Shown in pieces: positions 25,268 to 33,589 of a stretch of DNA of 64,000 bases. Position 1 is the stretch's first letter. Every line of letters begins with the position of its first letter. The DNA is from Nocardioides pini (lineage in GTDB: Bacteria; Actinomycetota; Actinomycetes; Propionibacteriales; Nocardioidaceae), in assembly GCF_026712185.1 (NCBI RefSeq), contig NZ_JAPPUX010000001.1, positions 930,001 to 994,000 on the forward strand, read 5' to 3'. The position numbers and the translations under genes were made by a program. Below the pieces are notes generated by a model. The model was not told the DNA's origin. It worked only from the letters and a program-made list of their open reading frames with translations, and did not search any database.

Positions 25268-25324
25268 GGTGCTTCCTCCTTGCCTTGGGTGCTAGCTCCA
25301 GTCCTCGGGACGTACCCGTCTACC

Positions 25325-25897
25325 ATGAACTACATGCGCAACCGCATTCAAATACGCAGTGCTGCGGTCGCCTGGTTCCGCCGGCACCCGACGCTCGTGT
25401 TGTCGTTCAAGGCGTCCCTGGCAGCGGGGCTGGCGTGGGTGGTCGTCCATCCGCTGGGCGGCGTGGCAAACGACTACCCCTACTACGCGCCACTGGGGGC
25501 CGTCATCGCCACCTCCGCCACGCTCGCGCGGTCCGTGCGCGACACCGTGCAGGCCCTCACGGCAATCGGGCTCGGCGCCGGGGTTGCTCTACTCGCGCAG
25601 ACGCCACCCCTTCCCCAGCTGGCCGCACTCGTGCTGGCCGCCGGCGTCGGGGTCGCCGTCGGGTCGTGGCACCGGCTCGGACGACGGTCGAGCTGGGTCC
25701 CCGTCACTGCCCTGTTCGTCCTGCTGGTCGGAGACGCGCACCCATGGCACTACGCGCTCGGCTATGCCGGGCTCACGGCGCTGGGCGCCCTCGTGGGGAT
25801 CGCGGTGGACGCGAGCGTCCCCCAGCGGGCGAAGGCTCGCCGTGATGCTGGGCATGGTCGTCCTCGCCGACCCCACCCTGCTCGGTCGCGGCACTGA
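25325..25897 (+). CDS. FUSC/aromatic-acid-exporter-like membrane protein, short form
   Basis: A 190-residue protein with about five membrane spans: ASLAAGLAWVVVHPLGG, DYPYYAPLGAVIATSATLA, GLGAGVALLAQ and so on, the pattern of the N-terminal half of FUSC/ArAE exporters. The usual cytoplasmic second half is absent, and the C-terminal ~25 residues are basic low-complexity sequence that overlaps the convergent MarR gene by 125 bases, so truncation is likely. A near-palindrome ATGCGCAACCGCAT lies in codons 4-8 (25334-25347), resembling the palindrome upstream of the molybdenum operon. Confidence 0.65.
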   Translation: MNYMRNRIQIRSAAVAWFRRHPTLVLSFKASLAAGLAWVVVHPLGGVANDYPYYAPLGAVIATSATLARSVRDTVQALTAIGLGAGVALLAQTPPLPQLAALVLAAGVGVAVGSWHRLGRRSSWVPVTALFVLLVGDAHPWHYALGYAGLTALGALVGIAVDASVPQRAKARRDAGHGRPRRPHPARSRH

Positions 25898-26336
25898 GCT
25901 GCTCGAGCGCAACGGCAAGACCGGTGGCGTCCTCAGGCACCCTCGCGACGACATCGAGCAGCGCCGCCAGGCGGTGCTCACCCACGGCGTCGAGCACGTC
26001 GTGCCCCTCGCGTGTCAGATCGACGAAAAAGGCGCGTCCGTCCTCACGGTCTCGCGTGCGGTGCACGAGCCCTCGGCTGACGAGGCGGTCGACGATCCGG
26101 CTGGCGTTGGACTGGTTCACGCCGAGGTCGTCGGCCAGGGTGCCGACGCGTCGCGGGCCGTCGGCTGCGATCGTCAGGAGGACCCGGTGCTGCGGGACGG
26201 TCAGGGCAACCGGTGCGGCGGCCACGGCCCGCAGGGTGATGCCCATCAGCACACGGCTGAGGTCGAGCAGCGCCTGCGCAGCGCGTAGGTCGGCCTCGGC
26301 GGCCGGCTGGGAGGTGCTCTTCGCCTTCGGGCTCAC
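25773..26336 (-). CDS. MarR-family transcriptional regulator
   Basis: A 187-residue protein. Helical N-terminus, then the winged helix: LTVPQHRVLLTIAADGPRRVGTLA, recognition helix VNQSNASRIVDRLVSRGLV and wing RDREDGRAFFVDLTREG. The last ~30 residues are Pro/Arg/Ser-rich and overlap the convergent FUSC-like gene, so the C-terminus may be eroded. It is divergent from the molybdopterin oxidoreductase gene, whose upstream region holds the palindrome ATGCGC-TT-GCGCAT. MarR proteins usually repress a neighbouring exporter or oxidoreductase, but the ligand is unknown. Confidence 0.85.
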   Translation of the reverse strand: MSPKAKSTSQPAAEADLRAAQALLDLSRVLMGITLRAVAAAPVALTVPQHRVLLTIAADGPRRVGTLADDLGVNQSNASRIVDRLVSRGLVHRTRDREDGRAFFVDLTREGHDVLDAVGEHRLAALLDVVARVPEDATGLAVALEQLSAATEQGGVGEDDHAQHHGEPSPAGGRSRPPRSPRGRPAP

Positions 26337-26391
26337 GCCTCACCCCTCTGGGTCTGTCTCAGGTTTGGTGTCGGTGCTCGACTGAGAGTCT

Positions 26392-26405
26392 ATGCGCTTG
26401 CGCAT
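26392..26405. promoter_or_regulatory. Palindrome upstream of molybdenum operon, possible MarR operator
   Basis: ATGCGC-TT-GCGCAT is a perfect 6+6 inverted repeat between the divergent MarR gene and the GTG of the molybdopterin oxidoreductase. ATGCGCAACCGCAT, one mismatch from symmetry, lies at the start of the FUSC-like gene on the other side of marR. Operator function is inferred from position and repetition. Confidence 0.45.
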
Positions 26406-26451
26406 GTACTGGGCGCCGGAGCGGCGCACGACTTCACGATCAGGAGGAGCA

Positions 26452-29010
26452 GTGACCGACCGGATCGCCGACATCTACGGGCTCCGCACGCCGCACGCCA
26501 AGGGGACGGTGTGGCCCGCCCGCGTGGACCAGTACCTCGATCCGGGGACCGAGGAGCGGGATGTCGAGTCGTGGGTGCAGTCGGCGTGCCTGTTGTGCAG
26601 CAACGGCTGCGGGATGGACATCGCGGTCAAGGACGGGCGGATGGTCGGCGTGCGTGGTCGCGCCACCGACGTGGTCAATCACGGCCGGCTCGGGCCGAAG
26701 GGGTTGTACGGGTCGACGCGTTGGGCGAGTGCCGGTGACCGGCTGACGCGCCCGCTGGTGCGGGAGGGCGGTCGGCTGGTCGAGACGGACTGGGACACCG
26801 CGATGGGCCGCATCGTGGAGAAGTCGCGTGCGCTGCTGGACGAGAAGGGCCCGTTGAGCCACGGCTTCTACACGTCGGGTCAGCTCTTCCTGGAGGAGTA
26901 CTACACGCTGGCGGTGATCGGGAAGGCCGGACTCGGCACCCCGCACATGGACGGCAACACCCGGCTGTGCACGGCCACGAGCGCTGCGGCGTTCAAGGAG
27001 TCGTTCGGCGCGGACGGGCAGCCGGGCTCGTACACCGACATCGAGCACTGCGACGCGATCTTCCTCTACGGCCACAACATGCCCGAGACCCAAACAGTGC
27101 TGTGGATGCGGATCCTCGACCGCACCCGGGGCGACGACCCGCCGAGGATCGTCTGCGTCGACCCGCGGCGCACACTCGTGGCGCTCGAGGCCGAGCGGAC
27201 GGGTGGCGTGCACCTCGCGCCGCGTGTCGGCACCAACCTCGCGCTGATGAACGGCCTGACCCGCGAGCTGTTCGAGCACGGCTGGGTCGACGACGACTGG
27301 GTCGCCGCCCGCACCCTCGGCGTCGACGAACTCCGCTCGACGGTCGAGGAGTGGACTCCCGAGAAGGTCGCCGACGTCTGTGGCGTCGACGCCGACGACG
27401 TACGTCGTGCGGCGCGTATCTTCGGTGAGAGCGAGGGTGTGCTGTCCACGGTGCTGCAGGGGTTCTACCAGTCCCACCAGGCCACCGCGGCCTCCGTAGC
27501 GGTGCACAACCTGCACCTGCTGCGCGGCATGATCGGGCGCCCGGGAGCCGGCATCCTGCAGATGAACGGCCAGCCCACCGCGCAGAACAACCGCGAGTGC
27601 GGCGCCGACGGCGACCTCCCGGGCTTCCGGAACTGGGACAACCCGACCCACGTCCAGCAGCTCGCCGACGCCTGGGACGTCGACGTGATGACGATCCCGC
27701 ACTGGGCTCCCCCGACCCACGCGATGCAGATCTTCTCCTACGCCGAGGCCGGCTCGATCGGGCTGCTGTGGATCTCCGCGACCAACCCCGCAGTGTCCAT
27801 GCCGGAGTCGGCACGGATCCGCAGGATCCTCGACGGCGACCAGTGCTTCGTCATCGTCCAGGACCTCTTCCTCACCGAGACCGCCGAGCTCGCGGACGTC
27901 GTCCTGCCCGCAGCCGGGTGGGGCGAGAAGACCGGCTGCTTCACCAACGTCAACCGGACCGTCCACCTGTCCGAGAAGGCCGTCGAACCACCTGGAGAGG
28001 CACGCAGCGACCTCGACATCTTCCTGATGTACGCCGACGCGATGGGCTTCACGAACAGCTCCGGGCAGCCGCTGATCGGGTGGCGCACCCCCGAGGAGGC
28101 CTTCGACGCCTGGGCCGCGGTCACCGCCGGGCGGCCGGTCGACTACACGGGCCTGTCGTACGACAAGCTGCGCGGGCTGAGCGGCATCCCGTGGCCGGTC
28201 AACGAGGAGCATCCCGACGGCACCGACCGGCTCTACGCCGACGCCGTCTTCCCCACCGACACCGACTACTGCGAGACCTACGGCCACGACCTCGCCACCG
28301 GCGGGACCGTGACCGAGACCGAGCACCGGGCGATGAACCCCGCGGGCCGCGCGTTCCTGAAGGGCGCGGCGTACACGCCCGCGCACGAGGAGCCGTCGGA
28401 GAACTTCCCCCTGCTCTACACGACCGGTCGCACCGTCTACCACTTCCACACCCGCACCAAGACCGGCCGCTCCGGCGACCTCAACCGCGCGGCGCCCGAC
28501 GCGTGGGTCGAGCTCTCCGCGGCGGACGCCGCCGCGCGCGGGATCGAGGAGGGCGACTGGGTGCGCGTGGCCTCGCCGCGCGGCGCGATCGAGGTCCGTG
28601 CCCGGGTCGGCAACGTCATGGCCGGCGCGGTGTTCGCGCCCTTCCACTACGGCCACTGGGAGCCCGGCGCCGACCTCGGCGGAGGCCATGACGACGCCAA
28701 CCGCAGGCTGGCCAACGAGCTCACCATGACCGTGTGGGACCCCGTCTCAAAGCAGCCCACCTTCAAGACCGCCGCCTGCCAGGTCACCCGGCTCCGGGCC
28801 GGCGACGGACCGTCCCCGGCACCGACGACCACCGCGTCCGCGCCCGACACCGACCGCCCGCCTCCAGCGCCCCAACGCCGCCCCCGGGCGACACAAGGCG
28901 GCAAACCCACCACCAGCACGCAGCCACCCGCCACCCCGTACTACCTCCTCGACCCCTCCCAGCCGCCGGAGCGGGCTTCGACGTCCTCTTTTGCGGAAGG
29001 AGACCGCTGA
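26452..29010 (+). CDS. Molybdopterin oxidoreductase (nitrate reductase/formate dehydrogenase-like)
   Basis: An 852-residue catalytic subunit of the DMSO-reductase superfamily. The N-terminal iron-sulfur motif has C46-x2-C49-x3-C53, but the fourth cysteine is replaced by Gly81 in GRLGPKGLYG. C173 in RLCTATS is positioned as the molybdenum ligand, as in Nap/Nas-type nitrate reductases. Later blocks GHNMPETQTV, GMIGRPGAGILQMNGQP and FPLLYTTGRTVYHFHTRTKT are family typical. A ~60-residue Pro/Thr/Ser-rich tail extends beyond the cofactor domain. GTG 26452 has AGGAGGAG upstream. No Tat signal is seen. It is overlapped by one base by the next gene. Substrate (nitrate, formate or other) is not decided by the sequence. 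Confidence 0.85.
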   Translation: MTDRIADIYGLRTPHAKGTVWPARVDQYLDPGTEERDVESWVQSACLLCSNGCGMDIAVKDGRMVGVRGRATDVVNHGRLGPKGLYGSTRWASAGDRLTRPLVREGGRLVETDWDTAMGRIVEKSRALLDEKGPLSHGFYTSGQLFLEEYYTLAVIGKAGLGTPHMDGNTRLCTATSAAAFKESFGADGQPGSYTDIEHCDAIFLYGHNMPETQTVLWMRILDRTRGDDPPRIVCVDPRRTLVALEAERTGGVHLAPRVGTNLALMNGLTRELFEHGWVDDDWVAARTLGVDELRSTVEEWTPEKVADVCGVDADDVRRAARIFGESEGVLSTVLQGFYQSHQATAASVAVHNLHLLRGMIGRPGAGILQMNGQPTAQNNRECGADGDLPGFRNWDNPTHVQQLADAWDVDVMTIPHWAPPTHAMQIFSYAEAGSIGLLWISATNPAVSMPESARIRRILDGDQCFVIVQDLFLTETAELADVVLPAAGWGEKTGCFTNVNRTVHLSEKAVEPPGEARSDLDIFLMYADAMGFTNSSGQPLIGWRTPEEAFDAWAAVTAGRPVDYTGLSYDKLRGLSGIPWPVNEEHPDGTDRLYADAVFPTDTDYCETYGHDLATGGTVTETEHRAMNPAGRAFLKGAAYTPAHEEPSENFPLLYTTGRTVYHFHTRTKTGRSGDLNRAAPDAWVELSAADAAARGIEEGDWVRVASPRGAIEVRARVGNVMAGAVFAPFHYGHWEPGADLGGGHDDANRRLANELTMTVWDPVSKQPTFKTAACQVTRLRAGDGPSPAPTTTASAPDTDRPPPAPQRRPRATQGGKPTTSTQPPATPYYLLDPSQPPERASTSSFAEGDR

Positions 29011-29474
29011 TGCCGCACCTGACGACCTACATCGGCTTGGCCGACCACAGCGAAAAGACCCTGGCGGACTCCTTCCGCGCCGCCGCCGAGGGACATGCCC
29101 ACGTCGCGGACGTCTTCCACATCTGCCAGATGTTCGCGGAGTGGTCGGAGGACAACCGGGAGGCACTCGCGCCGATCATCCAGCGGTACGGTGAGGCCGA
29201 CGACGTCGACGAGCCGGAACGGCTCCACGCTGCCGGCCTCGCCGAGACCCGCAAGGGCGAGGTTGGGCTGCTGCGCGACCTCCAGGACCTCCACGTCCTC
29301 GCGACGCTGGTGCAGACGACGTGGACCGTGATCGCCCAGGGAGCCCAGGGACTGCGCGACCGCGACCTCCTCGAGGTCGCCCAGCACGCAGGTGACCAGA
29401 CGTCGCGCCAGCTCACGTGGCTCAACACCCGGATGAAGCAGGCCGCACCCCAAGCCCTCATCGTCGCGCCATGA
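29010..29474 (+). CDS. Conserved helical protein linked to the molybdopterin oxidoreductase
   Basis: A 154-residue, probably all-helical soluble protein starting MPHLTTYIGLADHSEKTLAD, with several His/Glu residues on helices (GHAHVADVFHICQMFAEW) that recall ferritin-like or hemerythrin-like bundles, though no complete metal motif can be named. It starts at ATG 29010 within the stop codon of the upstream gene (TGATG) and overlaps the next gene by four bases, so it is tightly coupled. It may be a chaperone or partner of the enzyme; this rests on context only. Confidence 0.65.
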   Translation: MPHLTTYIGLADHSEKTLADSFRAAAEGHAHVADVFHICQMFAEWSEDNREALAPIIQRYGEADDVDEPERLHAAGLAETRKGEVGLLRDLQDLHVLATLVQTTWTVIAQGAQGLRDRDLLEVAQHAGDQTSRQLTWLNTRMKQAAPQALIVAP

Positions 29475-30199
29475 GCGAGCACAACGGGCGACGCGTACAA
29501 CGCGACCCGTCGAGCCGGCGGGTGCGACCACGACTGGTGTGGGGCGGGACCCTCGCCGCCATCATCGGCTGCAGCATCGCCACCGTCGGCGGCGTCATGA
29601 CGTCGTGGACGTGGACAGGGAGCGGAGCAGCGGTGCTGGTCGTCGGAGTAGCCGCCGCGCTTCGCGGGGGCATCATGCGCGACACGAGCAGCGGTGGTGT
29701 GCGCTCCGAACTCGCGCACCTGATCCACGGCCAAGACCGACAAGGCGTAGCCCCCGGCGACAGGGTGACCAACCCACGGGCAGTCGCGACCTCCCGACAC
29801 GTCGATCGCCGACGCCGCCGCCTCGAACGCGCCGCCGCCGCGGCGCCACTTCGCGTCCCGATTCGCCCCATCGGCGGCGCCCTGATGATGGTCACGATCA
29901 TCCTGATGGTCAGCCAGTGGGAGCTCTACCCGCTCGAGCTGCCCGGCCAGTCCAACGCCACCCGAGCTCTGGGATGCGCCATCGTCATCGGGTTGGCCGG
30001 CATGCGAATCCTCGAAGGAGGTGCCCCACAACCGCATACCGTGTCGGTGGTCGCGACAGTGGTGGCCGGCAGCCTGCTCACCGTCAACGGTGCGTTCGCT
30101 GACCACGCCAGAACTGCCACGGTGGCGGTCGAGGTGGTCTGTGGACTCTTCTGCGTGCTTTGCGCTGGCGGCCTCGCCGTACGCCCACACCGAGGCTGA
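29471..30199 (+). CDS. Membrane protein of the molybdopterin oxidoreductase operon
   Basis: A 242-residue protein with two groups of membrane spans: WGGTLAAIIGCSIATVGGVM and AAVLVVGVAAALRGG near the N-terminus, then a basic cytoplasmic loop of about 60 residues, then four more segments (IGGALMMVTIILMVSQW, ALGCAIVIGLAGMRIL, VVATVVAGSLLTVNG, VVCGLFCVLCAGGLAV). No family is recognised and no heme or quinone ligand pattern is evident. ATG 29471 overlaps the previous stop (ATGA), which makes it the third gene of this operon. Confidence 0.65.
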   Translation: MSEHNGRRVQRDPSSRRVRPRLVWGGTLAAIIGCSIATVGGVMTSWTWTGSGAAVLVVGVAAALRGGIMRDTSSGGVRSELAHLIHGQDRQGVAPGDRVTNPRAVATSRHVDRRRRRLERAAAAAPLRVPIRPIGGALMMVTIILMVSQWELYPLELPGQSNATRALGCAIVIGLAGMRILEGGAPQPHTVSVVATVVAGSLLTVNGAFADHARTATVAVEVVCGLFCVLCAGGLAVRPHRG

Positions 30200-30400
30200 C
30201 GAGGGGTTCCGAGCGCGCTCCCGCGAGCGGTTTCTTGGGTTGCACTCCGCAGGGACCGCGTTGCTTGTCCGACCAGGTCGAGCGTCAACAACGCGTCAGA
30301 GCACGACTGCGACGTCGTGTCCGTGCGGGCGACGTCTAGGTGCATGTTGAAGAGTCACAGGGTCCGCTGCCGGTTGGCGAGCATCGTCGCGGAACGTCCA

Positions 30401-30955
30401 TCAGGCACGGGTCGGCACGTCGACGTCGGCGTACGGACCCTTCTGGGCTTCCACCGGTACGAGCATGTGCACCAGCTGAGCGTCGGTGACGTCCAATGTC
30501 AGCTCGACAAAACCGCCCACAGACAGGTTGGCCGCTGGCACGGAAATAGGTGGGGCGTCGGTCAAGGCGACCGACGTGCGGGGTGGTAGCCGGATGACGT
30601 CGGCGAGCAGGGCGGTTCGCACGGGAGTGTCGTCGCTCTTGATGGCAGCGCCGGTGAGCGCATGCGGCTGGTTCTCAGTGTTCTTCAGCGTGCCGACGAC
30701 GCGACCGTTCCCGTCGCCGTCAAGCACGACCGCGAACCCGACCGCGTCGACCTGCTCGGTGCGGGCGTTCGTGCCGATGGCTGGGGTGTACGCGCCGGGG
30801 TCCAGGGCGGGGAGAGGCGCCGCATCCACCGAACACCCGGATGCCAGCGCCGCCGAGAGGATGGCCGTGCCTATCCACGCCGGACGACCGCCGCAAATGT
30901 CGGAACGTCTGTGAAGCCCAGATCGCGACACGCCCCGGATCGCATCTCGCTTCAC
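30401..30955 (-). CDS. Putative lipoprotein (LpqE/PCuAC-like)
   Basis: A 184-residue exported protein. A basic N-terminus and hydrophobic stretch lead to the lipobox LASGC near residue 41, so the mature protein would be lipid-anchored outside the membrane. The remaining beta-rich sequence (VDAVGFAVVLDGDGNGRVVG, FVELTLDVTDAQLVHMLVPV) resembles the LpqE/PCuAC-type immunoglobulin-like fold, but no methionine/histidine copper motif is clear. The long 40-residue leader suggests the true start may be internal. It begins two bases after the stop of the other lipoprotein gene. Confidence 0.6.
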   Translation of the reverse strand: MKRDAIRGVSRSGLHRRSDICGGRPAWIGTAILSAALASGCSVDAAPLPALDPGAYTPAIGTNARTEQVDAVGFAVVLDGDGNGRVVGTLKNTENQPHALTGAAIKSDDTPVRTALLADVIRLPPRTSVALTDAPPISVPAANLSVGGFVELTLDVTDAQLVHMLVPVEAQKGPYADVDVPTRA

Positions 30956-30957
30956 TC

Positions 30958-31383
30958 CTATGTCTCCGACACCTCGACGGTGAACTCTTCGCCAGCTTCA
31001 GGGTCGGCCACCGGGTGCACCACGGCCACGTGAGCCCCTACTTCGCGGGGCATCGCCCGACCATCGCCACGCCCACCAGCGGGCGCCTCAACGGCAAAGA
31101 CCTGACCGCCGTCGGGGTTCACCAGGCGCAGCTCGTAGCGGGTGTCGCTCTCGTTCTCCAGCACCATCGCGACGACCTCCCCGGCTTCGGCCTCCAGGTC
31201 GGGCGAGGCATCCACCTGCCCGTTCGCGGACACGTGGAACCGCAACGTCGGAGGGTTCAAGGGGACGTCGTTCTCAGCCCGCTCGCTCAACGGCGCCGCA
31301 CCGGCCTCACCTTCGGGGATCTCTTGTCCGCACGATGACAAGACGCCCGCGAAGAGCACGCACAACGCCAGCAGCGCCACCAT
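30958..31383 (-). CDS. Putative lipoprotein with cupredoxin-like domain
   Basis: A 141-residue protein beginning MVALLALCVLFAGVLSSCGQ, a signal sequence with lipobox VLSSC (Cys18). The mature part (LRFHVSANGQVDASPD, GEVVAMVLENESDTRYEL, HVAVVHPVADPEAGEEF) is beta-rich like cupredoxin-fold domains; copper ligands are incomplete. The ATG at 31383 leaves no basic residues before the hydrophobic core; the frame stays open upstream with RERRQWH just before, so an upstream start is possible. It is paired with the second lipoprotein two bases downstream. Confidence 0.55.
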   Translation of the reverse strand: MVALLALCVLFAGVLSSCGQEIPEGEAGAAPLSERAENDVPLNPPTLRFHVSANGQVDASPDLEAEAGEVVAMVLENESDTRYELRLVNPDGGQVFAVEAPAGGRGDGRAMPREVGAHVAVVHPVADPEAGEEFTVEVSET

Positions 31384-31685
31384 GTGCCACTGTCTCCGTT
31401 CCCTGGGCCCACCTGTTCGGTGAAGCAGCCGACTGTTCCGGCCGATTCGTTCGGGTGTTGGGCGGTGTGTCTTTTCGGGGCTGGGCACGTGTTTCGCCTC
31501 TCGTGTCAGGCGCGCTGGTGGGCGTATGCGGCGGCGCGGGACGGGTTTTGGGTGCGCTGAGCCCACCCGTGAAGGCAGTCGTCCGTCATTCCCCTTGGAA
31601 CGGCGGTGGCTGGGTGCGGGTGCGGCGCGGCCGTAGAGCAGTCGGTGGGCAGTCGTGAAACGGCCCCGGCTGTGTGGTTCGCCGG
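31384..31685. other. Intergenic region, no gene seen
   Basis: About 300 bases between the lipoprotein pair and the HesB-like gene, both on the minus strand. It may hold the lipoprotein promoter or an N-terminal extension of that gene. No convincing ORF, RNA or hairpin terminator was found. Confidence 0.5.
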
Positions 31686-31967
31686 TCAGGCGGCGGCGCG
31701 TACGACGAACTGCAGGCGGCCGAGGTCGTCGGTGCGCACGTCGAGGACGCTGTCGCTGAACCTCAAGGCGGCGATGGGGCCCAGGAACACGCGGGCGCCG
31801 GCGTGTTCGACGACGAGGTCGGACTCGTGTGGGGACACGACGCGGTTGACGGCGAACGTCGGCCGGTCAGGTCGACGGCAGATGCGTAGGCCGGGCAGGT
31901 GCGAGGGCGCGGTGGGGCGGGAGATCGCAGCAACGGCTTCGTGGGCCTTCTTGGTGAGCGTGAGCAT
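31686..31967 (-). CDS. HesB/IscA-like small protein lacking cluster cysteines
   Basis: A 93-residue protein starting MLTLTKKAHEAVAAI with GLRICRRPD and the hydrophobic strand block VVEHAGARVFLGPIAA, consistent with an A-type iron-sulfur carrier fold. Only one cysteine is present, and the C-terminal CGC motif is missing, so it cannot bind a cluster like IscA. Such cysteine-poor HesB-like proteins occur in actinobacterial stress gene sets. The ATG 31967 has no strong Shine-Dalgarno. Confidence 0.65.
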   Translation of the reverse strand: MLTLTKKAHEAVAAISRPTAPSHLPGLRICRRPDRPTFAVNRVVSPHESDLVVEHAGARVFLGPIAALRFSDSVLDVRTDDLGRLQFVVRAAA

Positions 31968-32674
31968 GGGTGACTCGACTCCTTGGGTTGGCTGTCCTTC
32001 CACCCTGCAAGACCGGTGTCGTCGTCTCAACCGCGTCTACGCTCGACCGTGACCAAGCGTCACGCGATGGTTATGCGGCTGTGACCTACTGGCCGGTTTG
32101 CGCCAGGCCCTTTGCACTGGCCGGCGTGCGAGACCTTGACCATGTCAGTCAGGCAAGGAGTAGTCCGCCCTTGCGGAGAGGGTGAGTCCTCCCGAGGGCG
32201 TGCGGTCGAGGACGCCAGCGTTGACCATCGAGGCTCCTCGCAGCCGCTGGCTCTCACCGACTGTGCGCGGCAGGTTGTCGCGAAGCGCGCGGTACACCAG
32301 GCGTGCCTGACCAATGTCGAGGCTGCGACGCGCCAGGTGTCGCCGCCACGCCTCGCGCACCACGGCCGAACTCGGTCCCGGGTTGGCTGGCCGGATCGAG
32401 ATCCCGGCCGAAGAAGCAGGTCGAGTTGCTGAACGTCGGCAACGGTCGAGTCAGTGAGTCGGCCGGGGTCGGCTGGTGAAGTCCCGCCCGGTACTCGGCA
32501 CGCTGGTCAGAACGGGCCGGCGGGGCCCGAACGTCGTGCCACGACGGACCGAGTGGAAAAGCGAGCCGTGACGCAGGCAACCGACGGTTCGACCTGGTGC
32601 GCGGGCTCTGAGAGGTGATCGGTCGAGTGGCGCGCCGAATACGAGGTGAGACGGAGTGAAAGTAGGAACCCCCA
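31968..32674. other. Intergenic region of about 700 bases
   Basis: No confident gene. The best candidate is a 72-codon minus-strand frame at 32145-32363 (starts MVREAWRRHLARRSLDIGQA), with no recognised family and no good ribosome site; it may be a gene remnant. The region probably includes promoters for the HesB-like gene and the VOC gene. No terminator hairpin was found. Confidence 0.4.
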
Positions 32675-33106
32675 ATGAGCGGTGAAGGTCTTGAATGCCG
32701 GGCAACGCGGGTGGCATCGGCGATCCTCTTCGTCTGCCAACTGGAGCGTTCGATCGAGTTCTACCGGGATGTCTTGCTGTGCCGGGCCACGATCCACACC
32801 GGTGACTCGGCCCTGTTGCTCGACCCGGACGGCTTTCAGCTCTACCTGATCGCGCGGGGAACACGCGCCGAGCACCCCTCCGGTGGAATTGGGCTTCAGG
32901 GCCTCATTTGGGCAGCGGACAGCGACAAGGAGCTGCGACGGTTGGATCGAGCCCTCCAAGACCGTGGGGGACGAACTGAGACCCGCACCAGCGGCGGAGT
33001 CTCCTTCCTGTCCGCACGCGACCCCGATGGCAACCGGATCCTCATCACCCACCCGAGCCCGGCAAGGCAGCCACGCGCCGTGATCGGCAGCCACCTCTAC
33101 GTCTGA
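32675..33106 (+). CDS. VOC (glyoxalase/bleomycin-resistance fold) protein
   Basis: A 143-residue protein with the paired beta-alpha-beta-beta-beta pattern of the vicinal oxygen chelate fold: SAILFVCQLERSIEFYRDVL, ALLLDPDGFQLYLI, LIWAADSDKELRRLDRAL and the closing DPDGNRILITHPSP. Metal ligands are uncertain: a Glu or His at the usual first-strand site is not evident. Start ATG 32675 has only a weak upstream purine run. Substrate unknown; glyoxalase, dioxygenase and thiol-transfer members share the fold. Confidence 0.8.
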   Translation: MSGEGLECRATRVASAILFVCQLERSIEFYRDVLLCRATIHTGDSALLLDPDGFQLYLIARGTRAEHPSGGIGLQGLIWAADSDKELRRLDRALQDRGGRTETRTSGGVSFLSARDPDGNRILITHPSPARQPRAVIGSHLYV

Positions 33107-33200
33107 CGCGAGGTGCCCCGACGAACGCAGCTTCGGTCCTCGGGAACCCGTCTCGTGGCGAGGATGTCGGGTCGGCTGGCATTCCGTCGAGGACTTGCCT

Positions 33201-33452
33201 ATGGTCCGAGTCATCAACCTCGAGCGAGGTCGACAGGCGTGTCCGGGGAGTGAAGGTCGAGTGGACGTCCGGTTCAGCGACGGCATGTTCCACGGTTGCG
33301 TGTGCACGACGCGTGCCGCGTACGCGGTTCCGGCGCACGTGCCCTCCGGTGCCGCCCTCGCGGCGCTGATGCTGAGCGAAGAAGCGCGCGGGGTCCGGGG
33401 TCTCGACGTGCTGCGACGCAGCGTCGACCGTGCGCCGCCCATCGCAGCCTGA
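33201..33452 (+). CDS. Small protein, VPSGA-LDVLRRSVDRAPP family, copy 1
   Basis: An 83-residue protein with no recognised family. Its second half, VPAHVPSGAALAALMLSEEA then GVRGLDVLRRSVDRAPP, is nearly identical to the product at 48485-48667. The segment looks helical with an Arg-rich end. In both places a TraR/DksA-type zinc-finger gene follows (here 137 bases downstream), so the two form a duplicated module. ATG 33201 is chosen as start; a TTG six bases upstream is an alternative. Confidence 0.65.
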   Translation: MVRVINLERGRQACPGSEGRVDVRFSDGMFHGCVCTTRAAYAVPAHVPSGAALAALMLSEEARGVRGLDVLRRSVDRAPPIAA

Positions 33453-33589
33453 TCCTCGACCACACTCGCCAGCCGGTACGACGATCGCTGGCACCGCAGG
33501 CTCTCACCCGGCAGTGCGCGCTGACAGACCGCGCCCGTCTGCCCGGGTGACGTTCCCTGCGCCCTGACGACTTCGCAAAGGACGAGCGC

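Noticed and set aside
26440..28689. A 749-codon minus-strand frame opposite the molybdopterin oxidoreductase
   Set aside because: Composition is that of a GC-rich shadow, and the plus-strand product has recognisable motifs throughout.
32145..32363. A 72-codon minus-strand frame in the large intergenic gap
   Set aside because: Somewhat protein-like at its start but no family or ribosome site; left as a possible remnant.
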